Below, in pieces: positions 25,992 to 34,244 of a stretch of 57,163 bases of DNA. The position numbers and the translations under genes were made by a program. This stretch comes from Bacillota bacterium (GTDB lineage: Bacteria > Bacillota > Limnochordia > DTU087 > JAAYGB01), in the NCBI GenBank assembly GCA_012727955.1, contig JAAYGB010000004.1, positions 1-57,163 of the forward strand. The letters run 5' to 3'. The notes under the pieces were generated by a model. It searched no databases and was not told where the DNA came from. It saw nothing but the letters and a program-made list of their open reading frames with translations. Position 1 is the first letter of the stretch; each line of letters opens with the position of its first letter.

Positions 25992-27833
25992 GTGGCAGAA
26001 GTACTCTTTTGTTGGTCAGAAACCAGAGGCGGCCAGTCGGGACAAGAGCAGCGACGGTTAACCGGCGACGGAAGCCAATCCTTGCTAAATCTTGCCCTGG
26101 CCGGTCAAGTGCCCATTGAGGCTAACTGTGGTGGTCGGGGACGATGCGGCAAGTGTAAGGTCAAGGTCCAGGGAGAGGTAAGTCCCCTAGACGAGGTTGA
26201 GAGGCAAGTATTGTCTGAGAAGGAGCTTGCCCATTCCACTCGTCTGGCTTGTCGCTGCTATCCCCGGGGAGATGTTACCGTTTCCTTCGTGACAACTTCA
26301 GAGCTGGAGATTCTCACCGATGGTGTGGCGGAGGTAGTGTCCCTGGAACCCGATGTGCAGGCCAAGGCCATTTACGTCGACGCCCCGACCTTGGAGCAGC
26401 CTACGGCGGACTGGACCCGGGTGGCCAGGGCAGTAGGTGTCAGTGAAGGGTCTACGAGCTTACCCCTTGAGGTTTTGCAGGAGCTGCCGGCAGCAGTGCG
26501 GTCTGAGGGGGTCTTGCAGGCCGTATCCTATGGCTCTCAGATCCTGGACGTTAGGGTCACGTCGGAGCCCATCTATGGACTGGCCATTGATGTGGGAACC
26601 ACTACCGTCGCCGTTGGGTTAAACAATCTCTGGACGGGAGAGGAAGTGGCCGTTGCCGCCGCAATGAATGGGCAAGCCAATTACGGCGCCGATGTGATCT
26701 CTCGGATCGACTACGCCTCGGATTCCACAGGTCTGAAGCGACTGCAGTCAGCGGTCTTGGATACGATTAATACCCTGATCAGCCAGGTGTGCCGGGAGGT
26801 AGGTATTTCGCCGCAGCGGATTTACCGGGGGATTATCGTCGGTAACACCTGTATGCAGCATTTGATCCTGGGGGTTCCTCCTAAGTACCTGGCGGAAGCA
26901 CCCTACGTGCCAAGCTTTGCAAACACCATAACCTACTCCGCTCAGGAGGTGGGATTAGAGATCTTCCCCAGTGCTCCCGTGTCCCTGCTTCCCTCCATCG
27001 CGGGCTTTGTCGGAGCTGATACCGTGGGGATGATTGTGGTCGCGGACTTAGCTGGCCTGCCGGGAAGTCACCTGGCCATCGATATCGGCACCAACGGTGA
27101 GATCGTTTTGGCCAAGGACGGGAAGCTGTACGCCTGTTCCACCGCCGCGGGTCCAGCCTTTGAAGGCGGGCAGATCCAGTGGGGAATGCGAGCCGCTCCC
27201 GGTGCTGTCGATCGGGTTGATGTGGTAGAGGGGGCGCTTCAGTGGCGCACCATTGGCAACCAACGGGCCGTGGGAATTTGCGGCTCCGGTCTCATCGATT
27301 TGATGGCGGCCTTACTTCAGGTAGGTGTAGTCGATGATACGGGAAGACTGTTGACCCGGGATGAGTTTGCTGGACCGCCGGAGTTGAGACAGCGTTTGGT
27401 GGACTCGCAGTATGGCCCGGCCTTTGTCGTCGTTCCGCCTGAGGCAGCCAAGGGTGGGGATCCGGTCCTGTTTACCCATAGGGATGTGCGCCAGGTACAG
27501 CTAGCCAAGGCAGCGATTCAAGCCGGCAGCCAGGTGCTGGCGGACCACGCTGGAGTGGAGTTGTCCCAGTTGACCAGTGTTCACCTGGCTGGGGCCTTTG
27601 GTAATTACATCCGCCCAGAAAGTGCTGCGGCCATTGGTCTTTTGCCCCCCGACTCCCCTGGAAAGGTTCGGTCCTTGGGCAATGCTGCCCGGATGGGGGC
27701 CAGGATGGCACTGCTGTCGGACAGGATCCTCCATGGCTGTCAAACCCTTAGCGATGGGGTAGAGTACATTGAGCTTTCGACTTCTCCGGATTTTCAGATA
27801 GCCTTTATGGAAGCGATGATGTTTCCCGGCTAG
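25992..27833 (+). CDS. Corrinoid activation protein (RACE/RamA type, 2Fe-2S plus ASKHA domain)
   Basis: 613 aa. The N-terminal 2Fe-2S ferredoxin domain has cysteines in NCGGRGRCGKCKVKVQG and RLACRC (about 46-87). A linker is followed by an ASKHA ATPase-like domain (AIDVGTTTVAVGL, IGTNGEIVLAKDG, GICGSGLIDLMAALL, HLAGAFGNYI). Proteins of this family (RamA, AcsV, RACo and relatives) use ATP and low-potential electrons to reduce inactive Co(II) corrinoid proteins to Co(I). A corrinoid protein gene follows directly, which fits. GTG 25992 has GAGGAGAG upstream and lies 13 bp after folD. Confidence 0.9.
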   Translation: MAEVLFCWSETRGGQSGQEQRRLTGDGSQSLLNLALAGQVPIEANCGGRGRCGKCKVKVQGEVSPLDEVERQVLSEKELAHSTRLACRCYPRGDVTVSFVTTSELEILTDGVAEVVSLEPDVQAKAIYVDAPTLEQPTADWTRVARAVGVSEGSTSLPLEVLQELPAAVRSEGVLQAVSYGSQILDVRVTSEPIYGLAIDVGTTTVAVGLNNLWTGEEVAVAAAMNGQANYGADVISRIDYASDSTGLKRLQSAVLDTINTLISQVCREVGISPQRIYRGIIVGNTCMQHLILGVPPKYLAEAPYVPSFANTITYSAQEVGLEIFPSAPVSLLPSIAGFVGADTVGMIVVADLAGLPGSHLAIDIGTNGEIVLAKDGKLYACSTAAGPAFEGGQIQWGMRAAPGAVDRVDVVEGALQWRTIGNQRAVGICGSGLIDLMAALLQVGVVDDTGRLLTRDEFAGPPELRQRLVDSQYGPAFVVVPPEAAKGGDPVLFTHRDVRQVQLAKAAIQAGSQVLADHAGVELSQLTSVHLAGAFGNYIRPESAAAIGLLPPDSPGKVRSLGNAARMGARMALLSDRILHGCQTLSDGVEYIELSTSPDFQIAFMEAMMFPG

Positions 27834-27943
27834 ATAGGTGAACATTGATCTCGGAAAAAGTGAGAATTGTATGAGCTTTTAGCAGGTACGTAGGAGCTTG
27901 CGGTGAACTAGATAGGCAGACTGCTTCACAAGGAGGATGGCAA

Positions 27944-28579
27944 ATGTCTGTGTTACAGGAAATAGCTGATGCTGTAATCGCGGGAAACGCGAACAAAGTC
28001 AAGGAACTGACGGAGTCCGCATTGGCTGATGAAATCGCGCCAGGAAATATCATCAAGGAAGGTTTCGTTCCCGGCATGGCAGTCATTGGTGAACGGTTCA
28101 AGAATAACGAAATCTATGTACCGGAAGTGTTGATCGCAGCTCGAGCTATGAAGACCGGATTAGGTATAGTTAAGCCGTTGCTATCGGAAGCTGAGTCCCA
28201 GGACCATCTCGGGACAGTGGTCATTGGTACTGTCAAGGGAGACTTACACGACATCGGTAAGAACCTAGTGGCAATGATGCTGGAAGGGGCCGGGTTTGAG
28301 GTCATCGACTTGGGCGTGGATGTCAGTCCTGAGCGGTTTGCCGCCGCGGTTACTGAGCACAATGCCCAGTTTCTGTGCCTGTCTGCCCTGCTGACCACCA
28401 CCATGGTGCAGATGGAAGATACCATCAAGGAGCTGGAGGCTCAAAATATTCGTGACCGGGTAAAGGTGCTTGTCGGAGGAGCCCCGGTTACCGATCATTT
28501 TGCTGAGGAGATTGGGGCCGATGGATATGCCCCCGATTCCAGCACCGCGGTGGAGGTCGCCAAGAGTTTTCTGAATTAG
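27944..28579 (+). CDS. Corrinoid (B12-binding) methyltransferase protein, MtbC/MtmC type
   Basis: 211 aa. An N-terminal helical cap (about 1-88) is followed by a Rossmann-like B12-binding domain with the DLHDIG histidine ligand motif (GTVKGDLHDIGKNLVAMM), GAGFEVIDLGVDV and VLVGGAPVTDHFAEEIGADG. Such proteins carry the methyl group between a methyl donor:corrinoid methyltransferase and THF or another acceptor. No methyltransferase (MttB, MtaB or MtbA type) is in the window, so the donor is unknown. AGGAGG precedes the ATG and a terminator follows. Confidence 0.92.
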   Translation: MSVLQEIADAVIAGNANKVKELTESALADEIAPGNIIKEGFVPGMAVIGERFKNNEIYVPEVLIAARAMKTGLGIVKPLLSEAESQDHLGTVVIGTVKGDLHDIGKNLVAMMLEGAGFEVIDLGVDVSPERFAAAVTEHNAQFLCLSALLTTTMVQMEDTIKELEAQNIRDRVKVLVGGAPVTDHFAEEIGADGYAPDSSTAVEVAKSFLN

Positions 28580-28609
28580 TTGGGCGCCCTTAAGACAATG
28601 GGGAATTTC

Positions 28610-28650
28610 GGCCAAGGAATGTCACCTTGGCCTTTTCTTTTTTCTTCTTC
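28610..28650 (+). terminator. Intrinsic terminator after the corrinoid gene
   Basis: GGCCAAGG (28610-28617) pairs with CCTTGGCC (28625-28632), followed by a long T-rich tract. It ends the nfn-folD-corrinoid run. Confidence 0.9.
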
Positions 28651-28691
28651 TAATACTCCTTCTCTGGCAGTACCCACGCAGATACGAGTTC

Positions 28692-29975
28692 TTAGCTATG
28701 GGCTTGGATCCTTGCTGCTACAAACTGGGCGAAATCCAGGAAAGTCCCATTGGTCTTGGTCCCCTTGGGAAGTACAATCAGCTGCAGGTCCCTACGCCAC
28801 AGGGCGTCCTCCTCCCACAGGGGTAAGATGATGGGTTTACCATCTTGTCCCTGGGCTACAGCCTGGGTGTATTCTATCGCTTGGGTGTCTCCTAAGAGAA
28901 CATCGGGTAGCGCGTTGGCCATTCCTGCTTGCAGCAGCACCTGATTGAGATTACTTATATTTTTGCCCTCAACCCACAGGTCCCTCTGCGCTTGATTAAA
29001 CTCCCCGATGACCTGCTCGATAATCTCCGCTTCTTGGGACGTTGCTTGGTACCAAAAGACAATTTTCCCGGCATCAACTATAGAGCTTGGTACCGAGACC
29101 GACTTGCTCCAGGGAAAGGCATGCCCAGCGAACAATCTGTACCCCAAGCCGACGCCTAGAACCAACATGAGGCACAGGACCAGGGGAAGGCAGTCCATAC
29201 CCTGGGCCCAAGGGTGGGTTTCTTGCTTGTTGGGACTGGCTTCGGTGGACCTGGGCAGCAGGTCTTGGCTGATTCCCCCTTGCCTAAGCTCCCGTTGGCG
29301 CAGGACCTCCTGCTTGAGTCTGAGGAAACGCTGCTGTTGTCGGAAAGTGCTCTCCCTTTGCCGTGGAACTTGGGTCTCGGCAATGATCGACCAGATATCA
29401 ACTTCGCCTCGAGTCTCTAGAGCCCAGAGCAACGCCCGCCACCAGAGGGCCCAGGCCAAGTAGACCAGTAATCCGGTAACCAGCACAATCCCCCAGAACA
29501 TTCCCGGCAGAAGGATTGGTGCGGGAGTAAACACCGGGTTGCTCTGGGTGTCCAGGGGCACCGGGAGGGCGGTGAGTCTGTGAAGCAACTGGGAAACCAT
29601 CAGGGGTAGGACTATGAGGCCAAGGAAGCAAAAGGGAAGCAGGCTTAGGGCTCGCCCAGAGCGACGCCGAGATTCTGCTGCCTTGGCCAGGGCTGCAGCC
29701 CCTAGGGACAGCACCAGGGTTAGTCCCAGCCAGGGAAGAAGCCCGACAAGGATGGAGACCATGCTGGCCAGTGTCCTACCACTCCGCCAAAGATAGAGCC
29801 CAGCCAGGAGCACCAGAACTCCCAGAATCACTTCCGTAATCTCCAAGGAGGTCATCAGGACTTGTTTCCAGCTGTTTCTGGTGAAGAGTAATCTTATGTA
29901 GTAATCCGGCTCCTGGGCCAGAACCCTTCGGCGCAGGGCTGCCTTGGTTTTGTGGTTATCTGCCGATGCCATCAT
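28692..29975 (-). CDS. Unrecognised polytopic membrane protein with a C-terminal partial solute-binding-like domain
   Basis: About 427 aa. A charged cytoplasmic N-terminus precedes about four transmembrane helices (residues 35-175), a hydrophilic basic loop (about 185-250) and a further helix (about 255-280). The last 130 residues resemble the first part of an extracellular sugar-binding protein: KIVFWYQATSQEAEIIEQ, EFNQAQRDLW, LLQAGMANALPDVLLGDT. The domain then ends where a solute-binding protein would be less than half complete. I do not recognise the family. ATG 29975 or 29972 follows AGGTGAGAT; a GTG at 29984 lies inside that site. It is convergent with the corrinoid gene and divergent from htrA. 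Confidence 0.7.
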   Translation of the reverse strand: MMASADNHKTKAALRRRVLAQEPDYYIRLLFTRNSWKQVLMTSLEITEVILGVLVLLAGLYLWRSGRTLASMVSILVGLLPWLGLTLVLSLGAAALAKAAESRRRSGRALSLLPFCFLGLIVLPLMVSQLLHRLTALPVPLDTQSNPVFTPAPILLPGMFWGIVLVTGLLVYLAWALWWRALLWALETRGEVDIWSIIAETQVPRQRESTFRQQQRFLRLKQEVLRQRELRQGGISQDLLPRSTEASPNKQETHPWAQGMDCLPLVLCLMLVLGVGLGYRLFAGHAFPWSKSVSVPSSIVDAGKIVFWYQATSQEAEIIEQVIGEFNQAQRDLWVEGKNISNLNQVLLQAGMANALPDVLLGDTQAIEYTQAVAQGQDGKPIILPLWEEDALWRRDLQLIVLPKGTKTNGTFLDFAQFVAARIQAHS

Positions 29976-30140
29976 GTATCTCACCTACTGGGAATTTACT
30001 TGTTTTCCTTATTTTGCTCCCCTTAGGGGCGGGGATACAGGTAAACTTTGTCTTCTCGGCCGTCCTTTGCATAGCTGTCTAGCGTGCTTCCGATACTAAC
30101 AAGGGAGCAACCAGCGCAGGTAGAGACGGAGGCAGAGGCA

Positions 30141-31277
30141 GTGAAGGGTACATTTAGGACTCTGTTGCTCATCGTGGTCCTTGCCGTGGTAGTTGGCTTA
30201 GGATTTACGTACATGAATGATCTCGATCAGCCCGAGCCACGCCGCCGGGAATCCATGGAAGAGCGGAGTGAGCCCCTGGAGCGATTGCGTCTGTCCCGTG
30301 GTTCCTCACGGGGCTCGGAAAGGGAGCTCAGTGATGCCACTATTCAAGTGGTAAAAGCCGTGGGACCGGCAGTGGTTAAGATCACCACCAGGGAGGAGCA
30401 GCTGATTGATGATTTCCTGTTGGGAAGATTCGTGCAGGAGACCGAGGGAATCGGTTCCGGGGTGATCTTCCACGAGTCGGGACTGCTCCTGACTAACAGT
30501 CACGTAGTTACTAACGCCAAGGAGATTCGAGTCTGGTTGCCCGGCAGGCCCGACCCCTATGTCGGTCGTCTCGTCGGTGACGATCCCTATACGGACTTGG
30601 CAGTAGTGAAGATTGAGGGAAAGGATTTACCCACTGCTCCGTTGGGAGATTCGGACAAGCTGCAGGTGGGGCAGACGGTAATTGCCATCGGCAATCCCTA
30701 CGGCTTTGAAAACTCCGTTACCCGAGGCTTGGTCAGTGCCCTGGGACGGGGACTGATGATTGAACCTCGGTCCAATCTTCAGCTGGAGGGGGTAATCCAA
30801 ACCGATGCTTCGATTAATCCGGGAAACAGTGGCGGCCCCCTGCTCAACTTGCAGGGTGAGGTAATTGGGATTAACACCGCGATTATCAGTGAGGCTCAGG
30901 GAATCGGGTTTGCCATCCCGATTAATCTTGCCAAGGCGGTGGCTGCGGACCTGATCGAGCATGGACAGGTGGTTCGCTTGGGAGTATTGGGGGGCACCAT
31001 CACTCCGGCCTTCGCGGTGGCCTATCGGCAGCAAACCGGCGATGACCTTCCGGTGGATAGAGGCGTTTTTGTAACAGAGATTATCCCCGATTCTCCGGCA
31101 GAGAGGATCCAGCTGCAGCCCGGTGATATCATTACTGAGATCTCTGGTAAGAAGGTGGAAGATATCTCTGCCTTGGCGCAACGGATCAGAGAGGCAGGCT
31201 TTGGAGCCCGGATTCAGATCACTGTGTATCGCTCTGGAAGTCGGACCCCCAGCAGGATTCAGGTGACACTGCGCTGA
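30141..31277 (+). CDS. HtrA/DegP-family serine protease with PDZ domain
   Basis: 378 aa, S1C protease for envelope protein quality control. An N-terminal transmembrane anchor (about residues 5-23) is followed by a Ser/Arg-rich linker. The protease domain has His in LTNSHVVTNA, Asp in DPYTDLAVVK and Ser in NPGNSGGPLLN. One C-terminal PDZ domain follows (PDSPAERIQLQPGDIITEI). GTG 30141 has GGAGG eight bases upstream. An in-frame GTG at 30084 would add 19 residues before the anchor. rlmH follows, as in Bacillus (htrC/rlmH). Confidence 0.93.
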   Translation: MKGTFRTLLLIVVLAVVVGLGFTYMNDLDQPEPRRRESMEERSEPLERLRLSRGSSRGSERELSDATIQVVKAVGPAVVKITTREEQLIDDFLLGRFVQETEGIGSGVIFHESGLLLTNSHVVTNAKEIRVWLPGRPDPYVGRLVGDDPYTDLAVVKIEGKDLPTAPLGDSDKLQVGQTVIAIGNPYGFENSVTRGLVSALGRGLMIEPRSNLQLEGVIQTDASINPGNSGGPLLNLQGEVIGINTAIISEAQGIGFAIPINLAKAVAADLIEHGQVVRLGVLGGTITPAFAVAYRQQTGDDLPVDRGVFVTEIIPDSPAERIQLQPGDIITEISGKKVEDISALAQRIREAGFGARIQITVYRSGSRTPSRIQVTLR

Positions 31278-31311
31278 AACAGTTGACACTAACTTTGTTG
31301 GGGAGGCTTCT

Positions 31312-31794
31312 ATGTATTTGAAACTTGTTGCGGTGGGAAAGCTTCGGGAGGATTACCTGAGGCAGGGTGTGGAGGAGTACCGCAAACGATTGGGTGCCTG
31401 TTGTCGTTTTGAAATGATTGAGGTGAAGGATGAACCCCTACGCAAGAAGGGGGATTCGCCGGCCCAAAGGGAGCAAATTTTGCGGAGGGAAGCGGAGCGA
31501 GTGCTCAAGTCCGTGGCGGCCAATACCTATCTGGTTTTGCTGGATCTTGAGGGACAGATGGTCACATCGGAGCAGTTGGCTGACCGGATTAGTGATTTAG
31601 GACTACGGGGAAAAAGCGATATCACCTTTGCTATCGGCGGTTCCCTGGGTGTAGGTTCCGCTTTGAAGCAGCGGGCCGATTGGCGGCTGGCCCTATCTCC
31701 CATGACCTTCACCCATCAGTTGACTCGGCTGATCTTGATGGAACAACTGTACCGTGCCTTCACTATTATCCGCAATGAACCCTATCATCTCTGA
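31312..31794 (+). CDS. rlmH: 23S rRNA (pseudouridine1915-N3)-methyltransferase
   Basis: 160 aa, SPOUT-class methyltransferase that modifies helix 69 of 23S rRNA on the 70S ribosome. It begins with the family pattern LVAVGKLREDYLRQGVEEY. The knot region has FAIGGSLGVG and the C-terminal motif YRAFTIIRNEPYH. GGGAGG precedes the ATG. Confidence 0.96.
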   Translation: MYLKLVAVGKLREDYLRQGVEEYRKRLGACCRFEMIEVKDEPLRKKGDSPAQREQILRREAERVLKSVAANTYLVLLDLEGQMVTSEQLADRISDLGLRGKSDITFAIGGSLGVGSALKQRADWRLALSPMTFTHQLTRLILMEQLYRAFTIIRNEPYHL

Positions 31795-31917
31795 TTGGGG
31801 CTGAGGATTGATTAGGAAGCTGAAGGATCAGGCAGGGTTGTTAGTGCTTACCTTAGGGGGATAACTGTGGAGATGCCGGTTACCATTACATTTGCCCCTG
31901 GTATACCGGTCTGATAT

Positions 31918-31960
31918 CCTGAAGGAGACCTATTCTAGCGGAGGATTATCTACCTTCAGG
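31918..31960 (+). promoter_or_regulatory. Inverted repeat overlapping the SD of the small secreted protein
   Basis: CCTGAAGG (31918-31925) is an exact inverted repeat of CCTTCAGG (31953-31960). The 3' arm overlaps the first bases of the AGGAGG site (31958-31963), so a leader hairpin could limit ribosome access. Confidence 0.45.
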
Positions 31961-31971
31961 AGGTGCCTGTA

Positions 31972-32232
31972 ATGAAGAAAGTCACACTATTTGCCCTCGC
32001 AGCTCTCGTCCTATTGACCGCCACTGCTCCGGCAATGGCTGCTTCAGCTTTGGAAGAAATCGGTGCTTCCGCTCGTTCTTTGGTTTCCGGGGTCGTTGAC
32101 ACCGGGGCCAGCACAGTGGATGTCCTCACCGATCGCCTGAGTGATTCGGTGCCGGCAATTTCCGATTGGATTAGCACGATTGCTGCCTTCCTTGAGACCT
32201 ACTTTGGCGACCTATTTAGCTGGCTGTCGTAA
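31972..32232 (+). CDS. Small secreted protein of unknown function
   Basis: 86 aa with a clear signal peptide: MKK, a hydrophobic core and a probable cut after residue 23 (APAMA, then ASALEE). The mature 63 residues are rich in Ala, Ser, Asp and aromatic residues and end in an amphipathic, Trp/Phe-rich helix (WISTIAAFLETYFGDLF). Net charge looks acidic and there is no cysteine. A perfect SD (AGGAGG) and a following strong terminator show a real monocistronic gene. I do not recognise the family. A surface-active or envelope-associated role is only a guess. Confidence 0.8.
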   Translation: MKKVTLFALAALVLLTATAPAMAASALEEIGASARSLVSGVVDTGASTVDVLTDRLSDSVPAISDWISTIAAFLETYFGDLFSWLS

Positions 32233-32270
32233 GAACCTAAGGATCGAGGGGAAAGGGGACATTTGCCGAT

Positions 32271-32315
32271 GGAGACGTACTCAGCCACTGGCGGCGGAGT
32301 ACGTCTCCTTTGTTT
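32271..32315. terminator. Intrinsic terminator between convergent genes
   Basis: GGAGACGTACTC (32271-32282) pairs with GAGTACGTCTCC (32297-32308), followed by TTTGTTTTT. It serves the small secreted protein and perhaps the opposite gene. Confidence 0.88.
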
Positions 32316-32322
32316 TTAGCAG

Positions 32323-33495
32323 CTAATAAAGCCGAAAGCGCATCGAGAATCGAGGGTTCCACTGGTTGGAGGGAGTAGCGACAAATATCTCCAACAGACC
32401 CGAGGGGTTAGGCAAGTTGAGGCCGAATCCAAGGCTTTTCTTCACATTGGACCGGGACAGGCTGGACAGGGAATCCCCGATCTGGCTAAACTCCGCGAGA
32501 AACTTGAGTTGGAGGGACTCCGGGATCAGTTCGTATCCTACTTCGAACTTGTAACTGGCCAGGGAAAGCCCCCAGAAGGACTTCTCCGGGTAGCCTGGCT
32601 GAATCTCTTCGCCCCCAAGGTAATACCGTTGATCCGGTGGGGTATCGGCCGATGATGTGCCCAGCCGAGCCTGAAGGTGGAGATTATAGGGTTTGTTCTT
32701 GAGGAGAAGACTGATATTCCCCTCCCGTTTTTCAAAGCTGGTCTGGTGGGAGGAAAAGCCCACTAGATGAGTGTACCCCAGGCGATAATCCACCTCGGAA
32801 CTGGAATAGCGGTAGGGAATATTCATTTCATACAACCACCAGGTGGAATCGGAATGGGGCGAAGTCGAACCCGGTGATTCCCGGTGGGAGTAGACCAGCT
32901 TGCCACTGGGGCGCCAACCCGGGGCGGGAATGTAGCTGACCTGCCAATACCCTTCTTTCTTGTCGATCCATAGGTCTTGGTGGTCTGTGGGGTAGGTGTC
33001 CTCGTGGACATGATAACCCAAATCATGGTAAACTGGCAGTAACCAGCCGGGGGTTTGTATCCCGTAGTAGGCTTCGTCGGTCGATAGGTTGTAGTTGATG
33101 TAGGGGTTTATGGCATATCCGAAGAGATTATGATAGACAAGCTTGAGATTGCCGAGCATTAGGTTGATCAAAGAACTCACGGTAAACTCTAAGGGCTCGA
33201 CAACAAAGCCCTGGCCGTCGGTGATCCGGACCAAGACCCGGGAATCTACTCGACTAATATTGGTGGAGGCGGTCACGTTGAGGGCGTCGATCCGTTCTTG
33301 TGCCAGGAGTAACTGCGCGGTATTAGTCGGTTCACCTACATTTATGGGTATGTAGCGCTGAAGGAGGTCGGTATTGGTGTAGGTGGGTCCAAGGATCACC
33401 AGCTCGCTGACCGGGGACTGGGCGGCAGCCAGGTCCAATGCCTGTGTACTGAGCAGTAGTAGAACCGCTAGGATAGTTAGTACCCTTGGTTTCAT
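32323..33495 (-). CDS. Omp85/BamA-like outer membrane beta-barrel protein, single POTRA
   Basis: 390 aa. A signal peptide (about 1-26, ending DLAAAQ) is followed by one POTRA-like module (about 28-97: ELVILGPTYTNTDLLQRYIP, then VGEPTNTAQLLLAQERID and RVLVRITDGQG). A barrel-like region of alternating polar and hydrophobic strands runs from about 105 to 390. The motif DQRYYLGGEEIQPGYP near residue 288 aligns with the Omp85 loop-6 pattern (RFYLGG...VRGY), but with Pro in the place of the key Arg. The protein ends FSMRFRLY, a C-terminal beta-signal with a final aromatic residue. This implies an outer membrane. AGGTGAT lies before the ATG. Exact function is unknown. Confidence 0.75.
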   Translation of the reverse strand: MKPRVLTILAVLLLLSTQALDLAAAQSPVSELVILGPTYTNTDLLQRYIPINVGEPTNTAQLLLAQERIDALNVTASTNISRVDSRVLVRITDGQGFVVEPLEFTVSSLINLMLGNLKLVYHNLFGYAINPYINYNLSTDEAYYGIQTPGWLLPVYHDLGYHVHEDTYPTDHQDLWIDKKEGYWQVSYIPAPGWRPSGKLVYSHRESPGSTSPHSDSTWWLYEMNIPYRYSSSEVDYRLGYTHLVGFSSHQTSFEKREGNISLLLKNKPYNLHLQARLGTSSADTPPDQRYYLGGEEIQPGYPEKSFWGLSLASYKFEVGYELIPESLQLKFLAEFSQIGDSLSSLSRSNVKKSLGFGLNLPNPSGLLEIFVATPSNQWNPRFSMRFRLY

Positions 33496-33503
33496 ACTTA
33501 ATC

Positions 33504-33517
33504 ACCTACTAGTAGGT
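33504..33517. promoter_or_regulatory. 14-bp perfect palindrome between divergent genes
   Basis: ACCTACTAGTAGGT is self-complementary. It lies 9 bp upstream of the Omp85-like ATG and overlaps its ribosome site on the minus strand. It could be an operator. Confidence 0.35.
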
Positions 33518-33612
33518 CATACTTACCCCTACACGTTCCAGGCCTGCTTGATATTTCCTGCTTGTCCCGGGCAGGCTTTGGGGAGCAGGTCAAACCTAAG
33601 GAGGAATCCGCT

Positions 33613-34110
33613 GTGTACAGAGCAGAGAATCTTGTTGGCCTGAATCAAGGGGCCTTCTACCAAGAATTGTTAACGATATATCAGGCACTTATCGCCGGTG
33701 AAGACAATTGGTTAGCCAACATGGCTAACCTGTCGGCAGTCTTGTTTGATCAGATGGATGAAATTAACTGGGCAGGTTTCTATCTCTGGGATGGACAGGA
33801 ATTGGTGCTTGGACCCTTTCAGGGCAAGCCGGCCTGTGTTCGCATCCCCAAGGGCAAAGGAGTCTGCGGTACCGCAGTGGAGAGGGCGGAGCCGATACTT
33901 GTGCCCGACGTTCATCGGTTTCCCGGGCATATCGCCTGTGATGCCGCTTCCCGCTCAGAAGTAGTGATTCCCTTTTGGCACTCAGAGCGGCTGATCGGCG
34001 TCTTGGATATCGACAGTCCAGTTCTGGAGAGGTTCGATCAACAGGATGCAGAGGGGTTGTCCCGGCTGTTGGATGCGCTAGTTGCCGGAAGCAACTGGCC
34101 CGATGCTTGA
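33613..34110 (+). CDS. msrC: Free methionine-(R)-sulfoxide reductase (GAF domain, fRMsr)
   Basis: 165 aa, single GAF domain that reduces free methionine-R-sulfoxide. The three family cysteines are present in GKPACVRIPKGKGVCGTAVE and HIACDAASRSEVVIP. The WAGFYLWDGQELVLGPFQG stretch is typical. GTG 33613 has AAGGAGG at 33598-33604. It is an oxidative-stress repair enzyme, transcribed away from the Omp85-like gene. Confidence 0.92.
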   Translation: MYRAENLVGLNQGAFYQELLTIYQALIAGEDNWLANMANLSAVLFDQMDEINWAGFYLWDGQELVLGPFQGKPACVRIPKGKGVCGTAVERAEPILVPDVHRFPGHIACDAASRSEVVIPFWHSERLIGVLDIDSPVLERFDQQDAEGLSRLLDALVAGSNWPDA

Positions 34111-34153
34111 TTTTGCTTCTGAGGTGGAAGACTAATCTATTGGAGGAAGTTTC

Positions 34154-34195
34154 ATGGGCCCGAGGGGTTCAGTTACCGGTATCCCTTCGGGCTAA
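34154..34195 (+). other. Possible 13-codon leader ORF before rex
   Basis: GGAGGAAG (34142-34149) and an ATG at 34154 start a 13-codon frame ending in TAA at 34193-34195. It lies within an imperfect hairpin whose arms are GCCCGAGGGGTT and AACCCTCTGGGC. Translation is not proven. Confidence 0.3.
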
Positions 34196-34244
34196 CCCTC
34201 TGGGCGGAGCGGAAGAGGATCTTCTTGAGAAGGGGAGCTTAGCT

